Below, piece after piece: positions 1-11,700 of a stretch of DNA of 64,000 bases. The stretch's first letter is position 1. Every line of letters starts with the position of its first letter. The notes beneath the pieces were generated by a model. That model saw nothing but the letters and a program-made list of their open reading frames with translations. It was not told the DNA's origin and did no database searches. A program made the position numbers and the translations under genes. The stretch lies in contig WELB01000013.1 in the NCBI GenBank assembly GCA_009602725.1, positions 1,047,566-1,111,565 of the forward strand, in the 5' to 3' direction. Source of the stretch: Spirogloea muscicola (taxonomy: Eukaryota > Streptophyta > Zygnematophyceae > Spirogloeales > Spirogloeaceae).

Positions 1-640
1 GCCGCGCCCGGCCCGGCCGCCACGCCCTAGGAGGCCGCGTCCGGCCTGGCCGCCAAGCCGGGTGAGCGCCCCCGCCCTGCCGCCGCATTGCCCTCTGCCT
101 GTGTTTCCCGGCAACCCTTGGCTGATATGAGCGCACAGGTCTTCGACGCCCGGCGCAAGCAGGGTGAGGTCCGCAAGACCAGGTTGAGTGCGGCTGCGGG
201 CACGTGGCCGCCAGCACCGGTGGTCAGCACGTCAGCCGGCAAGCCGACACGACCGGATGCCTTTCTCAAGTAGGACATCCTCGCACCTGCATGTATCTCT
301 CCTCCCAATGCTTGGTTCTGTGCAATGCTGGTCCTGCTCGCCCTCCGCTCCGCGGCTCCGAGGCGTCCTGGAGCAGCTGACCTGCTCGCTTGCCTTGAGA
401 TTTGGGATGGGGTGTGCTGGACTGCTTTGTTGGGTGTGTGCTGGACTGATTCGTTGGGTAGTTGCTACAATGAGCAGCTGCAGCATCTGTCTATGCGAGC
501 CTATGCTAGCACTGATTTGAGGCACTCTGGGCATGCCTTGCAGGCCCGACGGCAAGGGCAAGCCTGCTGCCAAGGTGCGGCCATGGCGGTGACGGCCTCT
601 ACTGAAGCCAGACGCCTGTACCAAGTTCCTTCCCGTCCCT
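1..640 (+). other. Possible 3' end of an unrecognised host gene
   Basis: The first 270 bases are GC-rich and read open on the + strand as an Arg/Lys/Pro/Ala-rich stretch ending at a stop at 271-273. A further short stretch after an acceptor-like CAG near 544 reads as a Lys/Pro-rich tail (PDGKGKPAAKVRPWR) before a stop near 590. This pattern would fit the last exons of a gene that starts before the window. I recognise no family, the splice junctions are not clear, and the signal could be chance in GC-rich DNA. Confidence 0.2.
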
Positions 641-685
641 GATGGTTGTACAGGCCTCCGACCTCAATAGATCGACTCAGTATGA

Positions 686-735
686 TACCCCGTCCGCCCG
701 CCCGCCCGCCCGCCCGCCCGCCCGCCCGACCGCCC
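686..735. repeat. CCCG/CCGC tetranucleotide microsatellite
   Basis: About eight perfect CCCG units decay at the right edge into CCGA/CCGT/CCTG variants. This is a simple repeat and has no coding meaning. Confidence 0.9.
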
Positions 736-849
736 GTCCGCCTGCCTGCAGAGTCTTTCAGAAGGAGATGCAGAGTACTGCTAGGAGGAGTAGATTGATC
801 TCGTTCGTGCCATCAAGCTGCAAAACTGCGTCACTTAGAAGAAGCTAAG

Positions 850-1020
850 CCGACTCATATGTCATCCTGCACCAAGGGCTGACATCTCGTCATGCATTCT
901 GACCCATCATTTCACATTGAGGTTGAGGTGGTCCAGCGTAGTACGACTGCACACTGACCCTGGCTTATTGCATTTCCAGTACTTGTTGTGCAGGTGATAT
1001 ACACTTGTCAGGACCACTCC
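850..1020 (+). repeat. Diverged direct copy of 1,540-1,720
   Basis: This segment runs from GACTCAT through GTGCAGGTGAT and matches 1,540-1,720 in the same order, sharing words such as GCATTCTGACNCATCATTTCACAT. The same segment occurs a third time, reversed, at 41,400-41,580. The two left copies sit on either side of the minisatellite at 1,015-1,515. Confidence 0.75.
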
Positions 1021-1515
1021 CTTCATTATCATTACCATCAACCAATCATCAATATCGTTAACCATGTTGTTGACATCATCGACTGTATCATCGACATGAT
1101 CAACCATATCATCGATGTGATCAACCATATCATCAACGGTAATAAACAGTTGTCGGGACTTTTTTTCCAATACCAACACCATCAACCACATCATCTATGT
1201 GATCAACCATATCATCCATATTCTCAACGCTATCATAAATACCATCGACTATATCATTTTCATCATCAACTTCATAACAATTATTGTCAACCAATCTATC
1301 CAATTCTTCAACCATGGAGTCGACATCATCGACCATGTCATCGTATTATCGACCATATCATCATATGTTCAACCATATTATCGACGTCAACCATACGATG
1401 CACATCATCAACCACATTATTAACATCATCGACCATCGTATCAGTTTCATCAACTTCATCATAATTACCATGTTATCAACATCATCAACTGCGTTATCAA
1501 CATCAAGAAGCTCAT
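1015..1515. repeat. Degenerate ATC/AAC-rich minisatellite
   Basis: About 500 bases are built from variants of ATCATCAACCATATCATCGA, with an irregular unit of roughly 12-18 bases and strong purine/pyrimidine asymmetry. All reading frames over it give low-complexity His/Ile/Asn or Asp/Val strings, so the long open frames here are artefacts of composition. It ends just before the outer edge of the left duplication arm. Confidence 0.85.
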
Positions 1516-1539
1516 AAATTGACTCATAAGTTGACTCAT

Positions 1540-3345
1540 AAGAAGCTAGATTGACTCATGTTTCAGTGTGCATCAAGGGCAGACATCTCATTTATGCATT
1601 CTGACGCATCATTCACATCAAGGTCGAGGCAGTCCAGCATTACACAAGTGGACACTGACGCTGGCTATTGCACTTTCACTACTTGGTGCAGGTGATGAGC
1701 AAGTCTTGGGACCATTTCCTTAGTTATCAATCACGTGTGACATACTGAGCTCAAGGCTCGTTCGCTCAACTGTGGCTGAGACTTGACTGCTCACAATCAT
1801 CGTAAGGTATGCATCTTCCACATTTGGGTCCATATATGTGTTGTTGCAGATGTGCGTCCTTATGACTCTTGCTCGTAGTTATGATGCCCAACGACTTCAC
1901 TTGGAAAAGCGGATTGGGGAAGTTTACACTGGGACCATATGCACAAGGCATGGCGAGTGTGAGTGCAAATCAGGTGTAATGCACTTTCGCTTGTCGAAAC
2001 GAAGCTGTCGACAACACCCCGACCCCTGTCCACGTGCATGAGCTCGGTTGTCTTAATTGCTGTGAAGCGCTGACCTTGTCAGACATTGAGTTTTGCTGCT
2101 CGATGTACCGCCCTTGTCAACGATAGAGGTGACGAGTACATCCTGAATGTCTAAAATGTTTCATGGGAAGGTGAAGAGGAATTACACAGACCGAGACACT
2201 GTCGCATAGTCACGCTTGATGTGTTGGATTGTCATATGTATGCAGCAGCAAATAGTAGGAACATATCCGGCTCGCAAGTGGAGGCGGGTCACAGTCTTGC
2301 TGACAACTGTATCAGAGGTTCATGCAATGGCATGTCTTGTCATCATGGAGTTTTGAGTGAGAGAGTGAAATCGCAATGCGAAGGCCTTTGCCTCAGCCCC
2401 ACAGACTCGTGCTGGTGTAGTCAAATGTTCGCTGTGCCTCCCGGCCCCAGGCTGCGCCTCTGGCTGCGCAGATTCGGATGCAGATGCAGTCCTTTTGGGT
2501 GTGCCCTCCCTACTTTGCGTTGCTGAGTGTCTTGAGGGATGGGAACTCCGCTGCAGGAACAGCTGATTTTCAAGGAAGAGCAGCTCTTGACTAAAGGAGA
2601 AACAGCTCTCTCAATGTAAGGCAATGGCTGTGAGAGGCCAGCCCAAAGGAACTAACCATGTCTGGACGGGCCAGAAGGTGCAAGATGAACAAAGCTACCA
2701 TCCGTTACATGTGGAAATGGATGCTCAACAATTTTTAGTCAGCAACTGCAAATTGGAATAAGTAGAGGGCGGAAAAGCGTTGCCGTGGCGGAGCCCCGAG
2801 GCAGCAGCCAAGGTGAAGCCTGCCCGAAAGTGCGCGAAAAAGCCCGAGGAGCGCTGCAGGGAGATGTGAAGGATCATCCTGTGCACCTGAGTAAGCGATT
2901 CGACGGCGTTGTAGCCGGCTGCTCGTCTCCTGTCCACTGTTCCATGGGCTAGCTTTTCACAGCCTCCACCCCTTAGGAGGAGCCCCCCTTTGACCAAGCA
3001 GCTAACTTTCTGGTCTGGCTCACAGCCCTCGGCCTCTACTGGAAGACTGCCTTCTTAGGAAGCTTGGCTGCGGGTCACAGCATGCCACGCAGGCTGCCGG
3101 AGCCGCGGGAGCCCAAAGGATGTCCGTTGGGGTTGCGCGCGCGAAAAGGAGGGCTCCTCTGTTGTTTCTGGGCTGGCCTATCCCAGCCACCGGCCTCTCC
3201 TGGAAGCGTCTTTCCCTCAGCCCCCCTGCAGCGTGACGCTTAGCAGGGAAATCCTCAACGAGCATTCCCCCGTAAGCTAGGTAGGAATGGAAAACAGCGC
3301 TTCGCAAGGCAATGGCTGTTGATGGCCAGCCCAGAAGAGCCCAAA
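1540..3345 (+). repeat. Left arm of a 1.8-kb inverted duplication
   Basis: Read in reverse complement, this matches 39,745-41,580 over almost its full length with small indels, roughly 85-90% identical by eye. Anchors in order are a stretch with GGCATGGCGAGTGT (near 1,950), TGTTGGATTGTCATA (near 2,225), AATCGCAATGCGAAGGCC (near 2,370), GTGCACCTGAGTAAGCGA (near 2,880) and GAGGATTTCCCTGC (near 3,250, on the other strand). It contains two copies of the dispersed palindromic repeat and a LINE-like 3' relic. I see no host gene in it. Confidence 0.85.
2735..2905 (-). mobile_element. LINE-like C-terminal relic inside the left arm
   Basis: On the minus strand this reads ISLQRSSGFFAHFRAG, then LAAASGLRHGNAFPPSTYS, then LQLLTK. 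This matches the terminal block of the LINE-like family best seen at 42,160-42,333 and 44,594-44,760 (SACLQRAQA...GRAL...SDLYVLTRGY). Only the terminal block is present, as expected for 5'-truncated non-LTR copies. It is shared with the right arm (40,225-40,389), so it predates the duplication. Confidence 0.55.
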
Positions 3346-3469
3346 ATCCGCTCAACCCATACGCCGTTCCGCCCATGCTCCGCCCAAACTCCGCTGGCAC
3401 GGATTCAGCGGGCTTTCCGCTCAAGCCTTGTCATGTCAATATCTCGATGAAAGAGTCTTACGAGCTATG

Positions 3470-4100
3470 TTCCCTTCTTCACTCAAGCGATAGTGCTGGA
3501 TCAGGCTTGCGCCCATTGGCCAAGATTCCCCAGGGGCAGTCACTGTGATGTCGCTGCTGTGCTCGTCTTGGACACAAGCTCCTGCTACCTATAAAGAGGG
3601 CGTACTCAGCAAGAGCGCTGGTGTACTTTGCTCGTGTCGCCGTTGTAGTACTGTACAGTTGCACGTACGACGGTATTGTGGGGCTAACTGCTGACACACC
3701 TGATGATCTCACGTATTCAGGGGCCTCGGTGCCTTTGTCAATAAGTGCTACGTTCGGCGAAACCCTCATTTGGCGCAAGTGACACTGGCCACCTCTATCA
3801 TTCGCCGAGTGTCCACAAATTTAAAAGCAGCAATGTAAGCTACGAGAGCGAAGTGCCTTGTCACGCCTTCCTCTTCTCGACTGGCAGTGTTATGAGGTCA
3901 TGCTTGCAGCTTCTTTGCGCCTGATCTGCAGGCCTCAATTCTGGATGTCATACTTGAAGTGTGCAATGTGGCGCTCGGCGCCTCGTCCGCGTAGCAGGGT
4001 CTTGTGTTCTGCTCAGTTATGCATATGGATGCGCTATTACACGAGCAAGCGTTGAAGTCCAGGCCATTTGGGTTGATGAGGTCGGATGACGAATTGACCT
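3470..4100 (+). mobile_element. Ty3/gypsy fossil fragment (protease region)
   Basis: The segment aligns with the region upstream of and across the protease of the best-preserved gypsy copy (33,340-33,900). Shared words include GATGTCGCTG near 3,548, GGGGCCTC near 3,720 and AAGTGCCTTGTCACGCC near 3,850. It is an isolated, old and clearly broken piece with no LTR attached, lying directly inside the left duplication arm. Confidence 0.6.
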
Positions 4101-4179
4101 GAACAGTTGAGTGCCGTGTCCTCACAAGGCGAGATCTGTACATGGCGGGGTCTGAGCTTTTCTGGCCTCTTCGAATTTT

Positions 4180-4465
4180 GCTTATCCCTTTTACTTCCGG
4201 CTGGACCTCCTGCAGCGGCTTGCCCGGCAGGGCATCGATCTGCGATCGGGTCAGTCAGGGGAGCTGCCGGGCTTCAACGCTGCCGGCTCGCTTGCGCAGG
4301 TCTTTCGCATGTGGCTCTCCGTCTCTTTCCAGCGCTCCCTGGCTCACGCAGTCCACTAGCGAGCAGGTTGCGCTATGGCTGCTGCCTCTGGGTCTCGACG
4401 GAGTGCCTCTTTCCCAGCAGCGAGTTAGTCGGACTTGCTGCTACTCACTCGTGGGTAATGTGCTC
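4180..4465 (+). mobile_element. LINE-like C-terminal relic
   Basis: One frame reads FRMWLSVSFQRSLAHAVH, then RAG, AMAAASGSRRSASFPAAS and SDLLLLTRG, with breaks. This is the same terminal block as the relics at 2,735, 40,225, 42,160 and 44,594. It is followed within 100 bases by two copies of the dispersed GGGCTGGCC repeat, a pairing also seen near other relics of this family. Confidence 0.5.
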
Positions 4466-4534
4466 CAATCTGCGGTCCTGTAGTGTCTAGCTGTGTAGTT
4501 ATTCACTTCGGCAACTTTTGGCTATTTGGACCTT

Positions 4535-4655
4535 GTCCATTCTTTGGGCTGGCCTTTCCCAGCCCCTCCCCTCTGTTGCGAGCAATTCCTATTTTCTTGG
4601 GCTGGCCACTCAGCCATCACCTTTTACTGGAAGAGTCTTCCTTTATGTGCTACTG
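4535..4655 (+). repeat. Two copies of the dispersed GGGCTGGCC...CAGCC repeat
   Basis: TTTGGGCTGGCC plus a CAGCC-type arm occurs at about 4,545 and 4,598, the second followed by TTTTACTGGAAGAGTCTTCC. The same unit, often led by GACCTTGTCCATTC and followed by a TGGAAG word, recurs at 39.6-40.5, 42.1, 43.1, 49.6-50.1 and 59.0-59.2 kb. The arms GGCTG and CAGCC could pair as a small hairpin. Confidence 0.65.
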
Positions 4656-5104
4656 GACGAGTACTCTAGGGAACTCAACACTCTTATCCGGACAATCTAC
4701 CTCTTCGCAGAGGTGGGGCACGTACCATTCCCAGTGGAGCCCGGTTTCTCTGCTGTACCGTTCGATATGTCGACTGAATTCTTGAAAGTCCAGAATGGCA
4801 ATCTCAATACTGCGGGAAAGCAATGTGGGATGTTCAGTCGCTGTAGAGTGCGTCTACCTTTTCCTCCAAAATATATAGGAGGCTGTGGAGTGCAAGCTCA
4901 CGACCAAGAGTCGGTACCTCCTGCCGCGAGCATGACTTGTATTGTATCCACACAGGAGCTACTGTCTCAAGCTTGTTGGGCTTGCCAATTGGCTGTGAAG
5001 AGATTCATTCGCGCAGCAAATGTCCCCAAGTTGGCTTTCAGTAAGCTTGAAAACTTTCAAATGAGAGGATGTTCACTGTCGCTTGCCCAAAGCACCTGCG
5101 TCAT

Positions 5105-5460
5105 CTTAGGCTGCGATCACGAGATTCTTTGGCCCCCTTCAATGTGACTTCGTGCTGGTTTACTTGGACAACATGCTGATGGTCGATGGGGCACCGGACG
5201 ACCACGTGGTGCACCTGCAGCGGGTGCTGCAGCTGCTCCGTAAGGAGTTGGTCGTTTACCAAGAACTTGCATGTGTCAGCCGGAGCTGACATGACTTCTG
5301 GGAGGTTTCAAGAGCAGGCCCGACCTTCGGTGGAGATTGCCCAGAGGCTGCAGAAGGCTGCAAAAGGGCTCATGCTGACCAACATCGGAAGGTTGTGTCC
5401 TTCGACGTAGGTGCTCCGGTGCTGTTGAGCTCAAAGCGGAACGTGGGTATGCGCAGATAG
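5105..5460 (+). mobile_element. Ty3/gypsy fossil fragment (RT and integrase pieces)
   Basis: The first part resembles reverse transcriptase (FGPLQCDFVLVYL, then HLQRVLQLLRKE). The second part matches the region just before the chromodomain of the best copy (LTNIG...SFDVGAPVLLSSK). It is a compact broken remnant with several breaks and no LTR. Confidence 0.6.
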
Positions 5461-5579
5461 AAGAAGAAAAGACGCATTCCGGAGAGGGCGGTGGCTGTTA
5501 GAGGCCCTCCAAGAAAATGATTATGAAATTTCGAAGGGGCCAGACAAAGCGCTAAAGCACACAGGGCATCAGATAGCTA

Positions 5580-7165
5580 CGAATCACTCAGGAACCCCTG
5601 GTGGGCAGCCGCAGGTCGGAGAGACTAGTCTCCGGGTAGCGGGTCCTCTGGCCAGGGCCAGAGGCTGGAGCCAAGGCGCGACCGGCACGCAGATGCAGCG
5701 CGCGTCCCACTTGCAAGTCTTTTGGGCAATCCACACAAGTAGAGGCCCTCCAGCCCCCAGAGCAACAAAGCGGAAACATAGCGGACAACCAGTAATTTGG
5801 ATGGCGGGCAAGCTATGCCAGCAAGATCAAACAGCTAACGTACGTCTAACGCTAACATAACTGACCAATAAGCTAACGTAACATGTGATTGCTCTCAGTG
5901 GCAAGGGTGAGGCACTCACGCTTCCCCTCGAAGTGGGCCTTGTCCTGGCCCGTAGGGCGCTGTGGACGTTGCCTGGAAGAAGAGGGACCTGCCGCCTGGC
6001 AGTCCTTGATCTGATGACCCTCGTCGCCGCAGCGAAAGCAGCCACCACCTTTCACTCGCGGTTTCTGTAAATCGCCTTGAGGACAAGCGTTCGACCCCTC
6101 CTTAGGGAAGAACCTCTTTTTGCCCCGCTCTGCCTCTGCAGATCCACCTGCCTCTAGCAGGGCACGCTTGCCCCGCCCAATGTCTGGTGTGCTGAGCACC
6201 TTCCTTGTGTGCTCGATCATTTTGGACAAGTCCACGAATGGCTGCGACGTGGCGGTATTCACCGCGACCCACGTCGCATGTTGGGGGGCAGCCCAGCCTT
6301 GATTCGCTGGCATTGATCCACAGTCTTCATATGCTCGCTGTGTAGCTTCGAAACCAGCAGCCTGAAACGCCGCAGTTATGGTTCGAAGTTGTGCCGCTCA
6401 TGCGGATGGCATCCAACTCGTCGCGAGCACGAAGCTTAGCATGGATATCGCCGTAGGCCGCCATGAGTGAGCAGGAGAAGTACGCCCATACGTTGTACAC
6501 ATCGGGGGTCGTGGACTGCTTGAGGGCGTCCCACCACTCACGTGGCTCCCCCTCAAGATAGGTCGCAGCGAGCGGCACTCTTGCCGTCATGTCCGTTTCC
6601 ATCAAAACGAACCACTCGGCCATCTCGCTGAGCGACGACTGCAGCCCACCCCGGTCATCCCGACCGGAAATTGCCTTGGTGCGTGGGCCCTGGCAAGTCC
6701 ATGCGCAGGGTTGCCACTGCTCTTGCGCATCGACCCCTAGCATATGCCGCTCTCCGGCGCGCAGCCGGGCAAGTTAGGCGTGCTGCTCCCTGCACACCCT
6801 CGCAAGGAGGCGGTATTGAGCTGGGTCCATAGCAGACTGGACTGCCTTCAGGTCCTGCGCGAGGAGTGCCATGCGTTGCACCTCTCCAGCCGACAGGCCC
6901 TCTTGGCCCGCGGCTCCCAGCTCGGCGTGCCCCTCATGGGCTTGCTCCGCAGCTGCCACTGTCTCAGCAGCTGGCTCCGCAGCAGCCGCTGCCTCAGCAG
7001 ACGACCGCTCTACCTCCCATGGAGGGCGAGGCCGCAAAACTGGAAGTGTGCGACTCCATGCTTTCCGAAGAACACTGAGTGATCATTTCTGGCTCCGGCA
7101 ATCAGCATATCACACACTCCATCCTGAAATACAGGACATCGCAAGACTAGTGCACCAGCGAGTGG
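5580..7165 (-). mobile_element. Ty3/gypsy fossil, gag to protease-proximal part
   Basis: On the minus strand the far end (6,750-6,330) matches gag of the nested A element at 20,960-19,960. A CCHC knuckle follows (CFRCGDEGHQIKDC, near 6,030), then a piece like the post-gag region of the best copy (near 5,800-5,590). At 7,090-7,165 the A-type leader is recognisable and ends against an LTR fragment. It is a broken copy with several breaks, older than the best A copy. Confidence 0.7.
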
Positions 7166-7309
7166 TAGAGTCGCCGCCCTCTGGGCGGTGCCTCAGGGTA
7201 AGACTTCCGCTGCGCCATGTGCGCATATGTGCGTTGAAATTCTCCTGTATGAGGGTTGTCTCCAAAACACCCTGTGTCCGAACCCCAAAGAGGACGTTCT
7301 AACCCTATT
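7166..7309 (+). mobile_element. LTR fragment, subfamily C-like (right end)
   Basis: This matches the right-hand part of C-type LTRs: GGCGGTGCCTCAGGGTAAGACTT, then GTCTCCAAAACACCCT, then GGACGTTCTAACCCTA. Compare 29,890-30,040. It is directly followed by an A-type LTR starting TGTAAC, consistent with insertion of one into the other. Confidence 0.7.
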
Positions 7310-8286
7310 TGTAACGATCCCGCCGTTTGATTAAGCTACACAGTGCTGTTAGCCAAACATGACCGCTAGCCGTTTGACGGCAAGTGGCCCAGCACTTGGC
7401 CGTCCTTCTGGCCTGCAAAGGGCCCGCCCAGGTGCGTGCCCCGCCCGTACTTAAAACACTCCTCGCCAGGATCACCCGTTCAAGGGAGGATCTTTGGCCC
7501 GCCGCAAGGCAGGCAATGGAGCGACCGGCTCACACCCCAGGAGGGGGGGTGGCACGGGGGAAGCACTACGAACCTTGGGCTGAGACCCAACAGCAGTTCG
7601 GACATGTGAAGCTCGAGAGCAGCCGTGCTGCTGGCTGCCGCCGGTGGCCGCACCCTGCTGCGGGATTTGCTGCGGGGAGTCCGTGGCTGCGCCCCTTGGG
7701 AGACAGCCGCCGGCTTGCGCCCAGGAGGTGGAGCCGCCGCCGGACGGCGGCGCCACAGGGCCTGTCTTCCGCTGCGCCTATGCACTAGTGCTTCACTGTG
7801 TAGTGAGTTCGCTCCTGAACCCCTACAGCCGAATTCAATAGGACAACTGACCCCTGGTTGTGTATATAAGGGCGAGGTTCCTCACATTTGATATCAGAGG
7901 CGGTCTTGCTTCCATCGGGCTTGTGATTTATTGTACTCGCCGCTGATGATGCAAGGATTGTCCATGTGCTGGCTTGACCTCTTCTGTTAAGATAAAGTGC
8001 CTTGCCAGACGTTGGTCCGCGAGGCTGCTCAGCGGAAGCGTTGGGTGCTGAGTCATCTTTGCGCAGTGAGCCAGCAGCGACTCAACGCCAATCATCGACT
8101 GCCGGACTATCCTTTGGAGGAGAATCACCTGCTGCGTATCACCAACTTGAGGTGTGGCTTGAGCCTGCAGCCTTTGTGTGGTAAAGCTTAGTCGTGTGGC
8201 CAGCATCGGTCGTGTGCATCGGTAATGGTCATGTCTGCGGCTGTCTGCCTGCCTGCTGTTGGAGGGATGGCTTAGCGCGCTGCCTT
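7310..8286 (+). mobile_element. Ty3/gypsy fossil, subfamily A: LTR, PBS and leader
   Basis: The LTR is 7,310-7,886 (577 bases, TGTAAC...CTCACA) and is clearly related to the A LTRs at 32,149-32,695 and 21,436-21,983. The primer-binding site TGATATCAGAGGC at 7,889-7,901 is one base off the common plant/algal initiator-Met form TGGTATCAGAGGC. The leader that follows resembles the leader of the other A copies and stops against a C LTR in the opposite orientation. It is broken, and its LTR has diverged far more than the pair around 32-36 kb. Confidence 0.75.
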
Positions 8287-8797
8287 GCTCGGGGCGCTGC
8301 CATATACTCACAAAGAGGCGGCGGGGTTCGCAGCGACGAGCTGCGGCGACGGGCTGGGCAGCAGGCGGCAGCAGCAGAGCTGTGGCGGCGGCTGCAGCAG
8401 CAGGCAGCAGCGGGACTGTGCCTCTCTTGGCGTCACGGGATCGACTGAGGAGTCTGGCCTCGGCCTACTACTGATAGCGTTCCATCTGCCACCCACCCGC
8501 GGGTGTGACGAGGGTAGCCCCCAAGGTGCTCCCCTGGAGGGGCGGGCCTAACGAATGGGGATACGAATCCAGGGCTCTGGCGTGTGCCGCGCGTGGCGCG
8601 TTCCGCGCGTGGTGAGTGCCGTGCGTGGCGCGTGCCGCGCATGGCGCGTGCCACACGTGCCCAGGGCCTCAGCCCGTACTTAGCTACACGTAGTGCGCGA
8701 AGTCACCCGTACCGTTTAGGTTACCCAAACGCTAGATACAATACGCTCATCTTAGGTTATGGCACCTTTGACACTCTTATACAGAGGGAACGTGACG
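8287..8797 (-). mobile_element. LTR of subfamily C
   Basis: This matches 27,515-28,022 closely, sharing AGGGCCTCAGCCCGTACTTA and CTACACGTAGTG. It lies in the orientation of a 3' LTR for the minus-strand internal region that follows. It shows GC-rich CGCGTGG short tandem units near 8,585-8,650. Confidence 0.8.
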
Positions 8798-11700
8798 AAC
8801 CTCCCCACTTAGATGTTCACGTCCTCCGGTTCAAGAAGGGAGCACTACAGGAGGTCGACTCATGAGGAAAAAGCCCAGTGGGAAGATACTCGACAACGGA
8901 GAGAAGAGGCAATGCCTCCTGTCAGATACTCGTGACCGAGAGAAGGACAACTGGCAAAATGGACCGCAGATTTCTCATGATATGTATGTGCTCAGGCGCA
9001 CAGCATAGCCATTTGAAAAGGTACGTACGGGACTTACGACGCCCACGGAGATTGTCCCGGAGTGACAAAATCTCCTCTACTTGATACTTCTCCTCGTTGT
9101 CAAGAACGAGGGGATGTTTGGGCGGTTGGACACGGCCATCCGAATGGTATGGCCCGAGTTGAGACACATTGTACTGGTGTATCATGCTCGTATGCGACCT
9201 TGCCGACCAGGCGCATTACACGAAGGGGTCTTACCCACTTTGGCAGCAACTGTGCGGACCCATAGCCCGCAAGGCTAGGTGCTTAGTGCTCAATAGCAGT
9301 GGGGCACCAACGTCGAAGGACACATTCTTGCGACGTAGGTCATTATATTGATTTGCCGGTTGTGAGCAATTGTCCAAAATTGCTTAGCCCTCCGCTGAGC
9401 CTCCAGGAGGTCACCATAAAAAATTACTGCGGCCGGCACGCACTTCGGCCTTCCCATCTGCAGATGCAATCGGGGATGCTGACATTCAGGAAGAAGGGTG
9501 TTTTTTGGTAGTCATGCAAGGCGTTGTTCACAGCATACTCGCTGCAGACGACAACGACACGGCTGGGGCGGCGGCTGCGGCAGCGGGCAAGCAGGTGTGC
9601 CTGGTGTGGACATTTGTATTGTCACGACTTGTAAGTCGGACAAAGAAGCTCTACGGGTTTTCAACCGCTCTTAAAATTCCTTTACAAACACCATCTTCCA
9701 AAGCAACTTAATCAAATCATCAAGTAAAAGGTAAAACGACAAGGGAAACGTCACTGGTCCGACTGAGCAGTCTGGCCTCGGCCTCCTACTGATAGCATTC
9801 CACCTGCCACCCCTCCCCCGAGGGTCTCCGGAGGGTAGCCCCAAGATCCGGCTCCTGGAGGAGCGGACCCGAACAATAGGGATACGACTGCCGCGTGCCG
9901 CGCGCGGTGCGGGCTCGCTTGGCACGAGCCTGACGAATTGGATAAAAGTCCAGGGGACTGGCGCGTGCCGCGCGTGACTGGCGCCTGACGCGCGTGACTG
10001 GCGCGTGAACGGCGCGTGAAGCCGCTTACCAGTATCGTTTGGCTCCAAACGGGGGGACGTTATAATCCTCCCCACTGAGATGGTCACGTCCTTGAACAAG
10101 GACACGCTTTCGGAGGAGACAACTCGAAGATTACTTTCGACGGGTGCGTCCACTACTACAACGCAAAGGAGTATTGTGACCCTGTGCAAGATATTACGCA
10201 GAACGGACGGACGATTGGCAAGATTGGCCAAAGGTTCCCACGTATTGTGCTCAGGCCTATAGCCTAGCCACAGTACAAGACACTCTTGGGACTTACGTTG
10301 CTCACGGAGATTGTCGCGGTGAGACAAAATCTCCTCCACCTCATACTCTTCTTCATTTTCAACGACAAGAGGAGGTGGGGGCTGTTGGACACGTCCATCC
10401 GAATGGAACGGCTTGAGCTGGGACACATGGAATATTCTGTGGAATGTCCATTGTACCGGGGTATTCAGCTCAGATGCGACCTTGCCGACAAGGCGCACTA
10501 CACAAAAGGGTCCAACCCACTTCAGCAGCAGCTTATGCGTACAGCCCTACAGCCCGCATGGAAAGATGCTTTGTGCGTAAGAGCACTTGAGCACCCACGT
10601 GTAAAGGTGCTCAGGGATGCTGACCGTGATTAAGGAAGAAAGCGTGTTTTTCGGTGGACTCATGAGGACGGTGTGCACAGCGTAATCTGCTGGAGCAAGA
10701 CACTCATCCCAGTAACTTTGGCTTGGGTTTACAAAGTGCCTTAATATGTCCTGCCAAACCCGATTGCTCCTCTCCGTCTGACAATCCGCTTGGCGTTGGA
10801 AAAACATGGACATGGATTGCTGGGTGCCAATTAGCCTGCACACCAAAACATAGAAGTGCCCCCTAAAGCGAGGGTCGCAGTCAGACACGATTCGGTCGGG
10901 AACTCCGTGCAGTTTGTATACTCGATCCACGAATATACCAGCATATTCCTTGGCTGACACCTTTGTGGTCGTAGGCACAAGTGCGCCATTTTACTTCGAC
11001 GACCCAGAAATACGACAATGGCTTCACAGCCGTTCCGCGTCATTGGCAACTGGGTGGTGAAATCCACACTTACACCAGAACAGTTCCTTGGAGGAATCTC
11101 CAATGATTGGAGTAACCCGGCAGGCTTGTGAGCGTGCCTTACTGCGCTGGCAGGTGGCACAAGTCTTCAGACAAGACTAGACTTGGACTTTGTCTTTCCC
11201 AAACCCACATGACCACTATACGGAGGCTCATGCAGCTTTTGTAAGATACTGCTGTGCAAGGCATTGCAGTCGAGGACTACAGTGGCTTCACCTCGCCACC
11301 AGAAGCCTTGTTGATTTACTACTGTGCTTGTATTGCTTTATTGGCAAACCATGGGTCTGTGCCATACCCATTACGGATACGCACCTAGAGCCCAGAGAGG
11401 TTGGGCGGTGGACTGCCGAGCAGCTCCACGAGTAGGCCGCACGTCTGCTGTCTGAACCCCTGAAGCCTTAAGACAGCCGCCATAACAGCCCCTGCGATAT
11501 TACGTTTCACCGATTTGCAGCATTCCTACTTCCAGGGCAGTACACGCACTGGAAACGAAACGTGGCCATGCACTTAGCTCACCGAGCTTGACGCCTGCTC
11601 AACTGCTTTTGTGTGTAAAAGTAGGTCAGCGGGCAATGACCCGGTACAGTCGTGGATTCAACACCCACGAGATTGCATCGCCACACTCGTCTGGCGTGCA

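Noticed and set aside
1015-1515. Possible CRISPR-like array
   Set aside because: There are no constant repeats with unique spacers, the unit is irregular and degenerate, and the sequence is eukaryotic.
988-1517. Overlapping open frames of 60-158 codons on both strands
   Set aside because: They are low-complexity His/Ile/Asn or Asp/Val strings from the ATC/AAC minisatellite and show no domain.
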